Positions 37,060-45,788 of a stretch of DNA of 64,000 bases are shown piece after piece. Under the pieces are notes generated by a model, which had not been told where the DNA came from, did not search any database, and saw only the letters and a program-made list of their open reading frames with translations. Every line of letters starts with the position of its first letter. Within the stretch, counting starts at the first letter, position 1. The stretch spans positions 1,178,001-1,242,000 of the forward strand of contig DAOSDY010000001.1 of NCBI GenBank assembly GCA_035362835.1, written 5' to 3'. Source of the DNA: Melioribacteraceae bacterium (GTDB lineage: Bacteria > Bacteroidota > Ignavibacteria > Ignavibacteriales > Melioribacteraceae). The position numbers and the translations under genes are program-made.

Positions 37060-38151
37060 ATGAAAAAAGCCTATACATTATTCTGTTTATTTACACTTTA
37101 CCTAACAACCGCGAATTCACAAATTTCAATCTCTGCTTCCGACGTTAGCTTGGTATTGGCTCTCGGCAGATCCTATACTACCTACTGGGATGAGAACACA
37201 CAAACAATTGATATCGGAACAACCGGGGCCTCAAGCTGGGATTTCAGTAACCTTGTTTCTACACATACGTTTGTAACCACCAGTAAAACCGTCGGTTCGT
37301 CAGCGTATGTTTCAGATTTTAGCGGAGCCGGCTTTGCATCCAACTCCGAAAATACTTACATGGGGACTACTTCAAACACATGGGTTTATAATTCAGTAAC
37401 CTCATCTTATCTATTGAATGGAACCGGAACCAATGTTGCTTCGGCCGGAACAACAACAAAAATAAAATACAATCCCGCTCAGGTATTATATAATTTACCT
37501 TTAACATTTAACTCAACGAATTCACAACAGACCCAGCAGGAAGTAATTTCGGTTGTTAAAACTCAATTCGGGGAGTTTACAACGACGCTTACTAACACGG
37601 TTAACCGAAGTTATATTGTGGATGCTTACGGTCAAATGAAATTACCGGGGGGAAAGCTGCTGAGCTGTCTTCGGTTGAAAGAAACAACATCAATCACAAC
37701 CCAGCAGGGATCAACAACAACGACCGTTAACTATCAGTTCTTAACCAGGACTGGTGAAACCGTTACAGTTTCTGTTAAAGAAAATCAGTCGAATACCGGA
37801 GTCGTTCAAATTGAGCAGGTGACCTGGTCAAGTGGCGATGGGACAAGTGAAAATCCCACAAGCATTCAATCATCAGGAACAATACCTTCAGAATTTGCTT
37901 TATTGCAGAACTATCCAAATCCGTTTAATCCGACAACAAAGATCAGCTTTTCAATTCCTTCTAGTCAATTTATTTCGTTGAAGGTTTATGATGTAACCGG
38001 TAGAGAGATTTTATCTTTAATAAATCAGGAGTTAAACGCAGGTTTATACAGCCTTGACTTCAATGGATCCGGTTTGTCGAGCGGTATATATTTTTATCGT
38101 TTGAATGCGGGGCCTTTAAGTCAATCGCGAAAAATGATTTTAATTAAATAA
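37060..38151 (+). CDS. Secreted T9SS cargo protein of unknown function
   Basis: A 363-residue protein with a signal peptide (ends at ANSQ), a Ser/Thr-rich beta body of about 260 residues, and a C-terminal T9SS domain (NYPNPFNPTTKI through KMILIK). It starts after a clear AGGAG site. The body resembles no family I know. The Thr-rich low-charge composition suits a surface or adhesive protein. It is followed after 11 bp by another T9SS cargo gene, so the two form an operon. Confidence 0.8.
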   Translation: MKKAYTLFCLFTLYLTTANSQISISASDVSLVLALGRSYTTYWDENTQTIDIGTTGASSWDFSNLVSTHTFVTTSKTVGSSAYVSDFSGAGFASNSENTYMGTTSNTWVYNSVTSSYLLNGTGTNVASAGTTTKIKYNPAQVLYNLPLTFNSTNSQQTQQEVISVVKTQFGEFTTTLTNTVNRSYIVDAYGQMKLPGGKLLSCLRLKETTSITTQQGSTTTTVNYQFLTRTGETVTVSVKENQSNTGVVQIEQVTWSSGDGTSENPTSIQSSGTIPSEFALLQNYPNPFNPTTKISFSIPSSQFISLKVYDVTGREILSLINQELNAGLYSLDFNGSGLSSGIYFYRLNAGPLSQSRKMILIK

Positions 38152-38162
38152 GGAGAAAATAA

Positions 38163-39383
38163 ATGAAAAAAATTTATACAAGAACACTTTTAACCCTGTT
38201 GTTAATTTCCGGTCTGATAAATGCGCAATGGACACAGCTTAACAATTCTTTCGGTAAGGAAATAAGAACCATGATTAAAAACGGAAGCGCGTTAATTGTG
38301 GGAACCGTTGACGGCGGTGTTTATGTGTCTAATAATGCTGATCAGAACTGGAGTCAGAGTAATGCAGGCCTTACTAATTTAAAAGTATATTCTCTTGCTG
38401 GAAACGGAAGTCAAATATTAGCAGGTACATATGGTAACGGTGTCTTTATCTCAAGCGATAACGGAAACAATTGGAGTACAGCCGGAAGCGGAATAAACGT
38501 GCCCTATATATACGCTTTGATTTTTTCGGGCAATAACATTGTTGCCGGCTCTGGAGGCGGTGGCGTATTTACATCTTTAAATGGGGGCTCAAGCTGGAGT
38601 AATGTACTTGCTATTTCTAACATTGCAAACGCCCTGTATAGAACAGATTCATCGCTGCTTCTAGGGATCGGACCTTACATATACCGCTCAACCAATGACG
38701 GGTTAAATTGGACGAGTGTAGTTACTTCGAACACGACAATTAAAGCTTTTGCAGAAACCCCGAATTCTTCAGGCGGAAAAAATCTCTATGCAGGCTCTTT
38801 GGATGGAGTTTTTCTTTCAACGGATGATGGGAAAAACTGGAAAACCGTAAACACTGGTTTGACATACAGGAATGTAAACGCTCTTGCTGTTAGCGGTGAG
38901 GTTCTGTTTGCGGGTACCGAAAACGGAGGTGTCTTCAAAACAAGTAACGCAGGGTCTTCATGGAGCGAAATCAACACCGGCCTACCGTCAAGCACGAGTA
39001 TCAGATCAATTATAATCGACGGAGGTTTCCTGTATGCCGCCTCGTCATCGGGAACAGTATATAAAAGAAACTTGTCGGATGTAATCTCGTCTATAGAAGA
39101 AAATTCCGGAGAGCTCCCGACAGAATTCTCTCTATCACAGAACTATCCTAATCCGTTTAATCCGGCGACAAGAATCAGCTTTTCAATTCCGACAACACAA
39201 TTAGTTTCGCTGAAAATATATGATTTAACCGGAAGAGAAATAACCTACTTGGTAAACCGGGAATTAAGTGCGGGCAGCTACAGTTTTGAATTTGACGGAT
39301 CGAATCTGTCGAGCGGAATTTATTTCTACAAACTGAGTACGGCAAATTTCAGTGATGTAAAAAAAATGATGCTGATAAAGTAA
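38163..39383 (+). CDS. Secreted beta-propeller (Asp-box) protein with T9SS domain
   Basis: A 406-residue protein with a signal peptide, about seven propeller repeats with six or more Asp-box-like motifs (SSDNGNNW, SLNGGSSW, STNDGLNW, STDDGKNW, TSNAGSSW) and a C-terminal T9SS domain. Such sortilin/BNR-like propellers often bind ligands rather than act as enzymes. The C-terminal sorting domain is close at DNA level to that of the gene upstream. AAGGAG precedes the start. Confidence 0.85.
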   Translation: MKKIYTRTLLTLLLISGLINAQWTQLNNSFGKEIRTMIKNGSALIVGTVDGGVYVSNNADQNWSQSNAGLTNLKVYSLAGNGSQILAGTYGNGVFISSDNGNNWSTAGSGINVPYIYALIFSGNNIVAGSGGGGVFTSLNGGSSWSNVLAISNIANALYRTDSSLLLGIGPYIYRSTNDGLNWTSVVTSNTTIKAFAETPNSSGGKNLYAGSLDGVFLSTDDGKNWKTVNTGLTYRNVNALAVSGEVLFAGTENGGVFKTSNAGSSWSEINTGLPSSTSIRSIIIDGGFLYAASSSGTVYKRNLSDVISSIEENSGELPTEFSLSQNYPNPFNPATRISFSIPTTQLVSLKIYDLTGREITYLVNRELSAGSYSFEFDGSNLSSGIYFYKLSTANFSDVKKMMLIK

Positions 39384-39517
39384 TAAATGAAATAGCGAAT
39401 TAGTTGCATTTCTAACAGAAATGACTTTGAGGATAATTGATGATAGAATTGAATATTAACTGTTGAAAAAATTTAATAATTTTATTTTTGTTAACTTAAA
39501 AATTGTCGGGTAAGAAG

Positions 39518-40801
39518 ATGAAAAACCAAGTAAGTATTCTCGCAGTCCTTTTTATGTTGATTATTTCGCCTGTAAATGCTCAGTGGCAGAAAATACTCGA
39601 AAGGAATCTTTCTAATACCGGAAAGCTCATGATGCACGGAAACTATTTATTTCATTATGGGACACAGACTTTCCGGTCCTCAAACAACGGTGACACCTGG
39701 ACCGAGATAACATCCTCATTTCAAGCTACGGTAAAAAATATGGTTAGCGCGGGAACAAGCATTGTAGCTATGGTCTACCTGCAAAGCAGCAACCGCTATG
39801 CTTTCTACTTTTCAAACGATAATGGAGCGAATTGGGCGCAAACATCCTCTCAAATAACACCTCCGGCAAATGCAAATATTATTAACCTTACTTTTAACAG
39901 CAATGAGCTGTTTGCGGTAACGGACCGATCATCATTTTTTAAATCCTCCGATAAGGGCAATTCGTGGACAGAGGTTGTTGTAGATAATGTTAAAATACTG
40001 GGCGGGACTGACATAGCGTCGTCCGGAAGCAGGTGGCTTTATACATGTACGATCGACGGCGCTTTTGTATCGAACGAGGCCAAAACATCATGGACTCAAT
40101 TAAATCCCGATCTTTCCGTATCGGGAAAACTGCGGGGTGTATATTATTTCAATGGGTATTTCTTCGGTTACTCAAATGTTGGGCTGGTTAGAATGCCCGA
40201 AAATTTAAGCGGCTGGGTAAAAATTCAGACAGGCCTTCCGTTAATGTCTAATCAGCCACCCACCATAAGGGAGATTCAAAGCAGTGGTAACAGTTTGTTT
40301 ATTTCAATTGTTCTTGCTGACGGGAACCAGGATGTATATCAGTCCGATAATAATGGTGATTCATGGCAGAAAGTTGGATCTGGACTTCCCCCCGGTAATC
40401 AGGTTGAAACTTACAACCTGGCAATAAATTCTTCTTACGCGTTCCTTTATCATTTTTCGGCGGGCATAGTTCCATTCGGGCTATATAAAATACCTGTTCA
40501 AATTGCGGCATCAATTAACAAAATTGACGAACTGCCGTCGGAATATTTTCTTAATCAGAATTACCCCAATCCATTTAACCCGGTTACTAAGATCGAGTTT
40601 TCGATACCTGAATTGCAGCATGTAACATTAAAAATATTCGATTCGCTCGGAAGAGAAGTGAAAGAACTGATAAACAACGAATTCACTGCTGGAAAATATT
40701 CCTATGAATTTGACGGGGGAGAATTGTCAAGCGGCGTTTATTTCTACCGGTTGACTTCCGGCGGTTTTAACAGTGTGAAAAAAATGATTTTAATTAAGTA
40801 A
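39518..40801 (+). CDS. Secreted Asp-box protein with T9SS domain
   Basis: A 427-residue protein that repeats the plan of the previous gene: signal peptide (ending at PVNAQ), several Asp-box repeats (SSNNGDTW, SNDNGANW, SSDKGNSW, SDNNGDSW) and a T9SS C-terminus (NYPNPFNPVTKI through KMILIK). The start is ATG 39518; TTG 39503 would add five residues. It is separated from its paralogue by 134 bp and ends at a terminator. Likely a paralogue made by duplication, with a diverged body. Confidence 0.83.
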   Translation: MKNQVSILAVLFMLIISPVNAQWQKILERNLSNTGKLMMHGNYLFHYGTQTFRSSNNGDTWTEITSSFQATVKNMVSAGTSIVAMVYLQSSNRYAFYFSNDNGANWAQTSSQITPPANANIINLTFNSNELFAVTDRSSFFKSSDKGNSWTEVVVDNVKILGGTDIASSGSRWLYTCTIDGAFVSNEAKTSWTQLNPDLSVSGKLRGVYYFNGYFFGYSNVGLVRMPENLSGWVKIQTGLPLMSNQPPTIREIQSSGNSLFISIVLADGNQDVYQSDNNGDSWQKVGSGLPPGNQVETYNLAINSSYAFLYHFSAGIVPFGLYKIPVQIAASINKIDELPSEYFLNQNYPNPFNPVTKIEFSIPELQHVTLKIFDSLGREVKELINNEFTAGKYSYEFDGGELSSGVYFYRLTSGGFNSVKKMILIK

Positions 40802-40807
40802 TCTTTA

Positions 40808-40834
40808 AAGGGGCTGATTTTATCAGCCCTTTTT
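40808..40834 (+). terminator. Rho-independent terminator after T9SS cluster
   Basis: GGGCTGA and TCAGCCC form a 7-bp stem, extended by A/T pairs, with a TTTTA loop, followed by TTTTTG. It lies 7 bases after the stop of the third T9SS gene. Confidence 0.85.
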
Positions 40835-40864
40835 GATTATTACAAACCGGAGAGGGAAATCACA

Positions 40865-41236
40865 ATGAATTCAGGAAATAAATTCCTAAATGTCTATACC
40901 GAGCTGAAAAAGATTTTGAAAAAATTTGAAAACGGGATGAACGTTAAAGACGAAGGTAAGGAAAATTATTATTTAATCGGACCCTATTCAGAAAAGTTTA
41001 AGAAAGAGCTCTGGTTCGCCTCGCTTCATATTAAGAAGAATTATGTTAGTTACCATCTGATGCCGGTTTATATGTATCCGGAGCTTGTAAAGGAAATTCC
41101 CTCTCCTCTTAAAAAAAGAATGCAGGGGAAATCGTGTTTTAATTTTAAGGAATACGACAAAGAGTTATTCCAACATCTCGCCAAGCTGACTTTATCCGCC
41201 CACAAAATGTTTAGTAAAAGGTTCGACAATATATAG
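40865..41236 (+). CDS. Small conserved cytosolic protein
   Basis: A 123-residue protein without signal or membrane segment. The motif KNYVSYHLMPVYMYP and the RMQGKSCFNFK block look conserved in a family annotated as hypothetical, perhaps distantly related to the DUF1801 fold. No function can be stated. It is flanked by a terminator on the left and the DUF2911 gene 95 bp on the right. Confidence 0.65.
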   Translation: MNSGNKFLNVYTELKKILKKFENGMNVKDEGKENYYLIGPYSEKFKKELWFASLHIKKNYVSYHLMPVYMYPELVKEIPSPLKKRMQGKSCFNFKEYDKELFQHLAKLTLSAHKMFSKRFDNI

Positions 41237-41331
41237 AAATATTAATGATTAGATTTGTTTGCCGTCTTTCATTAACTTTCAGCAACGGTTTATACACCGC
41301 GAAAATCAATAAATTTAGTCGGGATAATGAA

Positions 41332-42174
41332 ATGAAAAAGTATTTAACGATCTCGTTATTTTTTCTGTTCGTATTAACAGTGACTGCCCAGTTCGAACCA
41401 CCCAGGGTAAGTCCCCAGGCAACCGTTTCGCAGATGTTCGGATATACAACAATCACAATAAATTACAGCCGTCCTTCGGTTCACAGCAGAAAAATTTGGG
41501 GCGCCCTGGTACCGTACGATAAAGTCTGGAGAGCTGGAGCAAACGAGGCAACCACAATACAGTTTACTACCGATGTAACAATTGCTGGAAATAAAGTTGC
41601 AGCTGGAATCTATTCCTTCTTTATAATTCCTACAGAAAGAGATTGGATACTGATTTTAAACAACGACTCTAAAATTTGGGGATTAAGTTATAAGCCCGAG
41701 CACGATTACATCAGGTTTTCCGTAAAACCGGCCCAATCCCGATTTGTTGAACAGCTTCAGTTCTGTTTTTCCGAAATCTCCGATGCTTCGTGCCTTGTAT
41801 TAATGAACTGGGAAAATATTCAGATCTCTTTTAATGTTACATCCGATTTAGCAAGCCAGGCCTATCTGAAAATGAAAGAAGCGATTAATAAAAGTCCTCA
41901 GGATCCTTCTGTATATAATGCCTGCGTTAAATTTGCAGCCGAAAAGGAAGTATTTCTGGACGAAGCTCTTGGCTGGGCCGATAAAGCTGTATTGTACGGG
42001 GGCGGATATGTTTCTTATTTCTTTAAAGCAAAAATTCTTTTTGCACAGAAAAAGTATGTAGATGCTCTTAGAACAATTGAAAAGTGCCGCGAAGTAGGAA
42101 GAACCGATAAAAACTGGGATTCGTTTTTTTCTCAGGTCGATTTCCTTGAAAAACAGATAAAAAGCAGCATGTGA
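41332..42174 (+). CDS. DUF2911 protein with helical repeat tail
   Basis: A 280-residue protein with a signal peptide (ends near TVTAQ) and a DUF2911 domain (about 25-170; SPQATVSQMFG, INYSRPSVHSRKIWG, VPYDKVWRAGANEATTI). A TPR-like helical region (about 190-275) completes it. DUF2911 proteins are common in Bacteroidota-like bacteria and have no known function. The start is ATG 41332; a 29-residue extension from 41245 is rejected since the signal peptide begins at MKKYLT. Confidence 0.85.
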   Translation: MKKYLTISLFFLFVLTVTAQFEPPRVSPQATVSQMFGYTTITINYSRPSVHSRKIWGALVPYDKVWRAGANEATTIQFTTDVTIAGNKVAAGIYSFFIIPTERDWILILNNDSKIWGLSYKPEHDYIRFSVKPAQSRFVEQLQFCFSEISDASCLVLMNWENIQISFNVTSDLASQAYLKMKEAINKSPQDPSVYNACVKFAAEKEVFLDEALGWADKAVLYGGGYVSYFFKAKILFAQKKYVDALRTIEKCREVGRTDKNWDSFFSQVDFLEKQIKSSM

Positions 42175-42225
42175 ATTTTTTCGAAGCTAAATGTGTTCTG
42201 TTTTAAAGTCAATTAATATTAGAAA

Positions 42226-43446
42226 ATGAAAAAATTCGATATCCCTGCACACTATAAAAGCTCGATTATTTCTCAAATCAAAGAGCTTCGAAAGAATGAA
42301 GATCCGAGGAAAAAAGATTTTAAACCTACCCGGCTCGATTTCGGCCCCGTGGTTTTTTTGATCGCCCGCCACTTCGGTTTCTGCTACGGCGTTGAAAACG
42401 CTATTGAGATTGCATACAGGACTATTAATGAAAATCCGGGTAAACGGATTTTTCTGCTGAGCGAAATGATTCACAATCCCCATGTGAATGAAGACCTGAA
42501 CAGCCGTGGAATTAAATTTATAATGGATAATTACGGCAAGCAGTTTATTCCGTGGAACGAAATAAATTCAGATGATATTGTGATTATTCCGGCCTTCGGA
42601 ACAACTATCGAAATAGAGAATCTTCTTAAAGAAAAAGGAATTGATACGGTTAAATATAATACGACATGCCCGTTTGTAGAAAAAGTCTGGAACCGCGCCG
42701 AATCAATCGGCAAGGAAGATTACACGATTATTATTCACGGCAAACATAAACACGAAGAAACCAGAGCAACTTTTTCTCACAGCACGCTGAACTCTCCATC
42801 CGTAATTGTCCGGGATATTGAAGAAACCCGGTTTTTGTGCAAAATTATTTCGGGTGAATTTCCAACAGACCGGTTCTATCAGTTTTTTCGCGGGAAATAT
42901 TCAAATGAGTTTAATGTTGAAAAAGATCTGATCAAGGTGGGAGTTGTAAATCAAACGACAATGCTTGCGAGCGAAACAGAGGCCATTGCAGATTTAATCC
43001 GGCAAACAATGATTGAAAAATTCGGTCTGGGAAATATTAAAAAACATTTTGCTGATACACGGGATACCCTCTGCTACGCAACTAACGACAATCAGTCGGC
43101 AACATTGGGTTTAATGAATGAGAAAGCAGACCTGGCAATTGTTGTGGGAGGATATAACAGTTCCAATACGTCGCACCTTGTCGAATTGCTGGAGGATAAA
43201 TTCCCGACCTACTTTGTTTCGGAAGCGGATAAAATTATATCGGACAGCAGGATTTTGCATTACGACCTTTCCACGCATTCTGAAAGGATAACCGAAAACT
43301 TTCTCCCTTTAAATCGACCGGTTGTTATTGCCGTAACCAGCGGAGCTTCCTGCCCGGATTCAATTGTAGATGATGTTTTGAACAAACTGATCGGATTTTT
43401 TGAAAACAGCGCCGATGTAAAAGAAGTATTGCGCAGCCTTCAGTAA
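42226..43446 (+). CDS. ispH: 4-hydroxy-3-methylbut-2-enyl diphosphate reductase, long form
   Basis: IspH makes IPP and DMAPP in the last step of the MEP isoprenoid pathway, using a [4Fe-4S] cluster. The cluster cysteines are Cys53 (FGFCYGV), Cys148 (TTCPFVEK) and Cys283 (LCYATND). With 406 residues it is much longer than the roughly 310-residue E. coli form. It matches the plastid/cyanobacterial layout, including the N-terminal extension and the HGKHKHEETRATFSHS and GGYNSSNTSHL segments. Confidence 0.92.
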   Translation: MKKFDIPAHYKSSIISQIKELRKNEDPRKKDFKPTRLDFGPVVFLIARHFGFCYGVENAIEIAYRTINENPGKRIFLLSEMIHNPHVNEDLNSRGIKFIMDNYGKQFIPWNEINSDDIVIIPAFGTTIEIENLLKEKGIDTVKYNTTCPFVEKVWNRAESIGKEDYTIIIHGKHKHEETRATFSHSTLNSPSVIVRDIEETRFLCKIISGEFPTDRFYQFFRGKYSNEFNVEKDLIKVGVVNQTTMLASETEAIADLIRQTMIEKFGLGNIKKHFADTRDTLCYATNDNQSATLGLMNEKADLAIVVGGYNSSNTSHLVELLEDKFPTYFVSEADKIISDSRILHYDLSTHSERITENFLPLNRPVVIAVTSGASCPDSIVDDVLNKLIGFFENSADVKEVLRSLQ

Positions 43447-43474
43447 AATCATCAACTACAATCACCAATCGCTG

Positions 43475-44752
43475 TTATACTAAATCAGCAATAGAAGAGT
43501 AGTCGGGATCGAACAGGCGCCTGTATGTTCGCATAGCATACGAGTCGGTCATTCCGGCTATCTGATCGCAAACAAGCCGGGCTCTTTGAACCTTGTTTTT
43601 TTCTCCGCGTATTATCCTGTCTGTAAATTCCGGCAACAGTTTCATTTTTCCGGTAGAATCGATATAGTTCTCTTTGAACAGATCGAACATTTTACCGATC
43701 ATATATTTCCCTTTATATTCCATCTGATGAAGCTGCGGGGAACGGAAGACCAGCTCAACTGAAATTCTTTTATATAATTCGGCCTTTTCAAAGACGTTTT
43801 TTGAAATTTTAAGTTCGAGGCTGTAACGGTTTGTAAGGTTATCAAGGAACGTTTTTCTTTTTCTAAGGCTGCAGGCTTTTACAAAGTCGCCGATTTGAAT
43901 ACCGAATTTCGGTTTGAATTTACCGGACTTAATCCACTCAATCATTTCATTTACAATCTCGCTCTGATTATCGCTAAGGTTATTCTGTTTCTGCCATTGA
44001 ACCAGTTTTGCAATTGTTATAAATCCCCCGGAGATACTATCTACAAGGTCGTTAACGGCGTAGGCTGTATCATCAGCCCAATCCATTATCTGGCACTCGA
44101 TGCTTCTGAATTTATTTAATTCTTTGGGAGTGGAAAAATCCCGGCTGTAACCCTTCTTCCCGAAAACAAACTCAATGTATTTTCTCTGATCGTTGTATAT
44201 AAAATGATTTTCAGGATTTTTGAAATTTTTAAATAGCGCTTTGTATTTCAGAATTCCATCAAGAAAAGCCCTTGTGGGATTCATTCCGCGCCTGGAGTCC
44301 TCGGACCTGTAAAACGTTTCTGTTATCAGTCTAAGTGTCTGTGCATTTCCCTCGAACCCGCCGTAAGCATTCATTAATTTGTTTATAGTTCTTTCGCCCG
44401 CATGTCCGAACGGCGGATGCCCGAGGTCGTGAGCAAGACAGATCGATTCTACAAGATCGGGATCAACGTAGAATTCGTCCGACAGGCAGTCGGCACACGA
44501 GGAGCGTAGATAATTGCATATAGACCGGCCGATCTGAGCGACTTCTATAGAATGCGTAAGCCGGGTTCTGTAAAAATCGTATTCACCAGGCAGGAAGACC
44601 TGTGTCTTTCCCTGAAGCCGTCGGAATTCCGAGGAGTGAATAATCCGGTCTCTGTCGATCTGAAATGGAGAACGGTAGTCGTCGTTCCTTCGGCTAGACT
44701 TAATTCTTTCAAGATCCCAATCAGTATAGAATTTGTTTTTCATCTCGATCAT
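43475..44752 (-). CDS. dgt: dGTP triphosphohydrolase-like HD protein
   Basis: A 425-residue HD-domain enzyme that hydrolyses dNTPs to deoxynucleosides and triphosphate. Motifs: RLTHS (His67), LAHDLGHPPFGHAGE (His108-Asp109) and MDWADDTAYAVND, in the order of the dGTPase family. The start could be ATG 44752 or 44743 (MKNKFY). Head-to-head with the CDF gene. Confidence 0.92.
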   Translation of the reverse strand: MIEMKNKFYTDWDLERIKSSRRNDDYRSPFQIDRDRIIHSSEFRRLQGKTQVFLPGEYDFYRTRLTHSIEVAQIGRSICNYLRSSCADCLSDEFYVDPDLVESICLAHDLGHPPFGHAGERTINKLMNAYGGFEGNAQTLRLITETFYRSEDSRRGMNPTRAFLDGILKYKALFKNFKNPENHFIYNDQRKYIEFVFGKKGYSRDFSTPKELNKFRSIECQIMDWADDTAYAVNDLVDSISGGFITIAKLVQWQKQNNLSDNQSEIVNEMIEWIKSGKFKPKFGIQIGDFVKACSLRKRKTFLDNLTNRYSLELKISKNVFEKAELYKRISVELVFRSPQLHQMEYKGKYMIGKMFDLFKENYIDSTGKMKLLPEFTDRIIRGEKNKVQRARLVCDQIAGMTDSYAMRTYRRLFDPDYSSIADLV

Positions 44753-44807
44753 TCACATTTTTGTAAAAGACAACATTAATTTAATAAATAATAGTCCTAA
44801 AATTTAT

Positions 44808-45722
44808 TTGGCACACGGTCATTCACACAATAATAGCGGGAATATAAATTCGACGGGCGGCCGGCTGATTCTGACAATAATGCTCAATTTTATAATTACT
44901 ATTGCGGAATTAATCGGCGGAATAATTTCCGGAAGCCTTGCGCTTATATCCGATGCGCTTCACAATTTCAGCGACAGTATTTCGATAATAATCAGCTATA
45001 TTGCTCTAAAATTAAAATCGAAGGAAAATTCTCATAAACACACCTTCGGACTTAAACGCGCGGAGATTTTAGCTGCGCTGATCAATTCTGCCACTATGAT
45101 CGGGATCTGCATCTATCTTTTTTATGAAGCTTTTAAAAGATTTCTGGAGCCGGGTGAAATTAATCCCGGCATTATGGGGATTGTTGCAGCAATAGGTCTG
45201 GCCGCAAATCTGGCCGCAATGCTTCTTCTTAAAAGGGATTCGCGTTCGAGTATGAATATCCGGTCGGCGTATCTTCATCTGCTGGGAGATACTGTCTCTT
45301 CCGTTGCTGTCGTTGTTGGAGGAATTGCAATCGCCGTCTGGAAGATAAACTGGATTGACCCGCTTCTAACAATATTAATAGGCCTGTATATAATAAAAGA
45401 GAGTTTTGTTATTCTTGGGGAGGCGCTTCATGTACTTATGGAAGGAGCACCAACAGGTATTAAGATTGAGGAGATTCAAAAAGAGGTGGAAAAATTTGAA
45501 GAGGTTCAGGACATCCACCATATTCACCTGTGGATGGTTGGCGACGGGGATATTCATCTTGAAGCCCATGTAAATGTTAATGATATGAAGATAAGTGAAA
45601 GCGATTCGCTAAGATTAAAAATCGAGTCGCGCCTTCACGATAAATTCGGGATCGAACATATTACACTGCAATTCGAATGTAATCAATGCCCGGATGTCGG
45701 TCTTATAAAACAGCACACATAA
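44808..45722 (+). CDS. Cation diffusion facilitator transporter
   Basis: A 304-residue metal/proton antiporter of the CDF family (Zn2+, Co2+ or Cd2+ export) with six membrane helices and a C-terminal cytosolic domain. The metal sites are DALHNFSD in helix II and HLLGDT in helix V. A His-rich N-terminus (AHGHSHN) resembles CzcD/ZitB-type zinc transporters. The start is uncertain: TTG 44808 gives MAHGHSH. A longer frame from TTG 44733 would overlap the start of dgt. No good ribosome site is seen for either. Confidence 0.88.
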   Translation: MAHGHSHNNSGNINSTGGRLILTIMLNFIITIAELIGGIISGSLALISDALHNFSDSISIIISYIALKLKSKENSHKHTFGLKRAEILAALINSATMIGICIYLFYEAFKRFLEPGEINPGIMGIVAAIGLAANLAAMLLLKRDSRSSMNIRSAYLHLLGDTVSSVAVVVGGIAIAVWKINWIDPLLTILIGLYIIKESFVILGEALHVLMEGAPTGIKIEEIQKEVEKFEEVQDIHHIHLWMVGDGDIHLEAHVNVNDMKISESDSLRLKIESRLHDKFGIEHITLQFECNQCPDVGLIKQHT

Positions 45723-45788
45723 TTAAACCAATAATTGGCTGGAACCCTCTAATATTGAAATTCATTTCACTTAAACAACGGGGAATAA

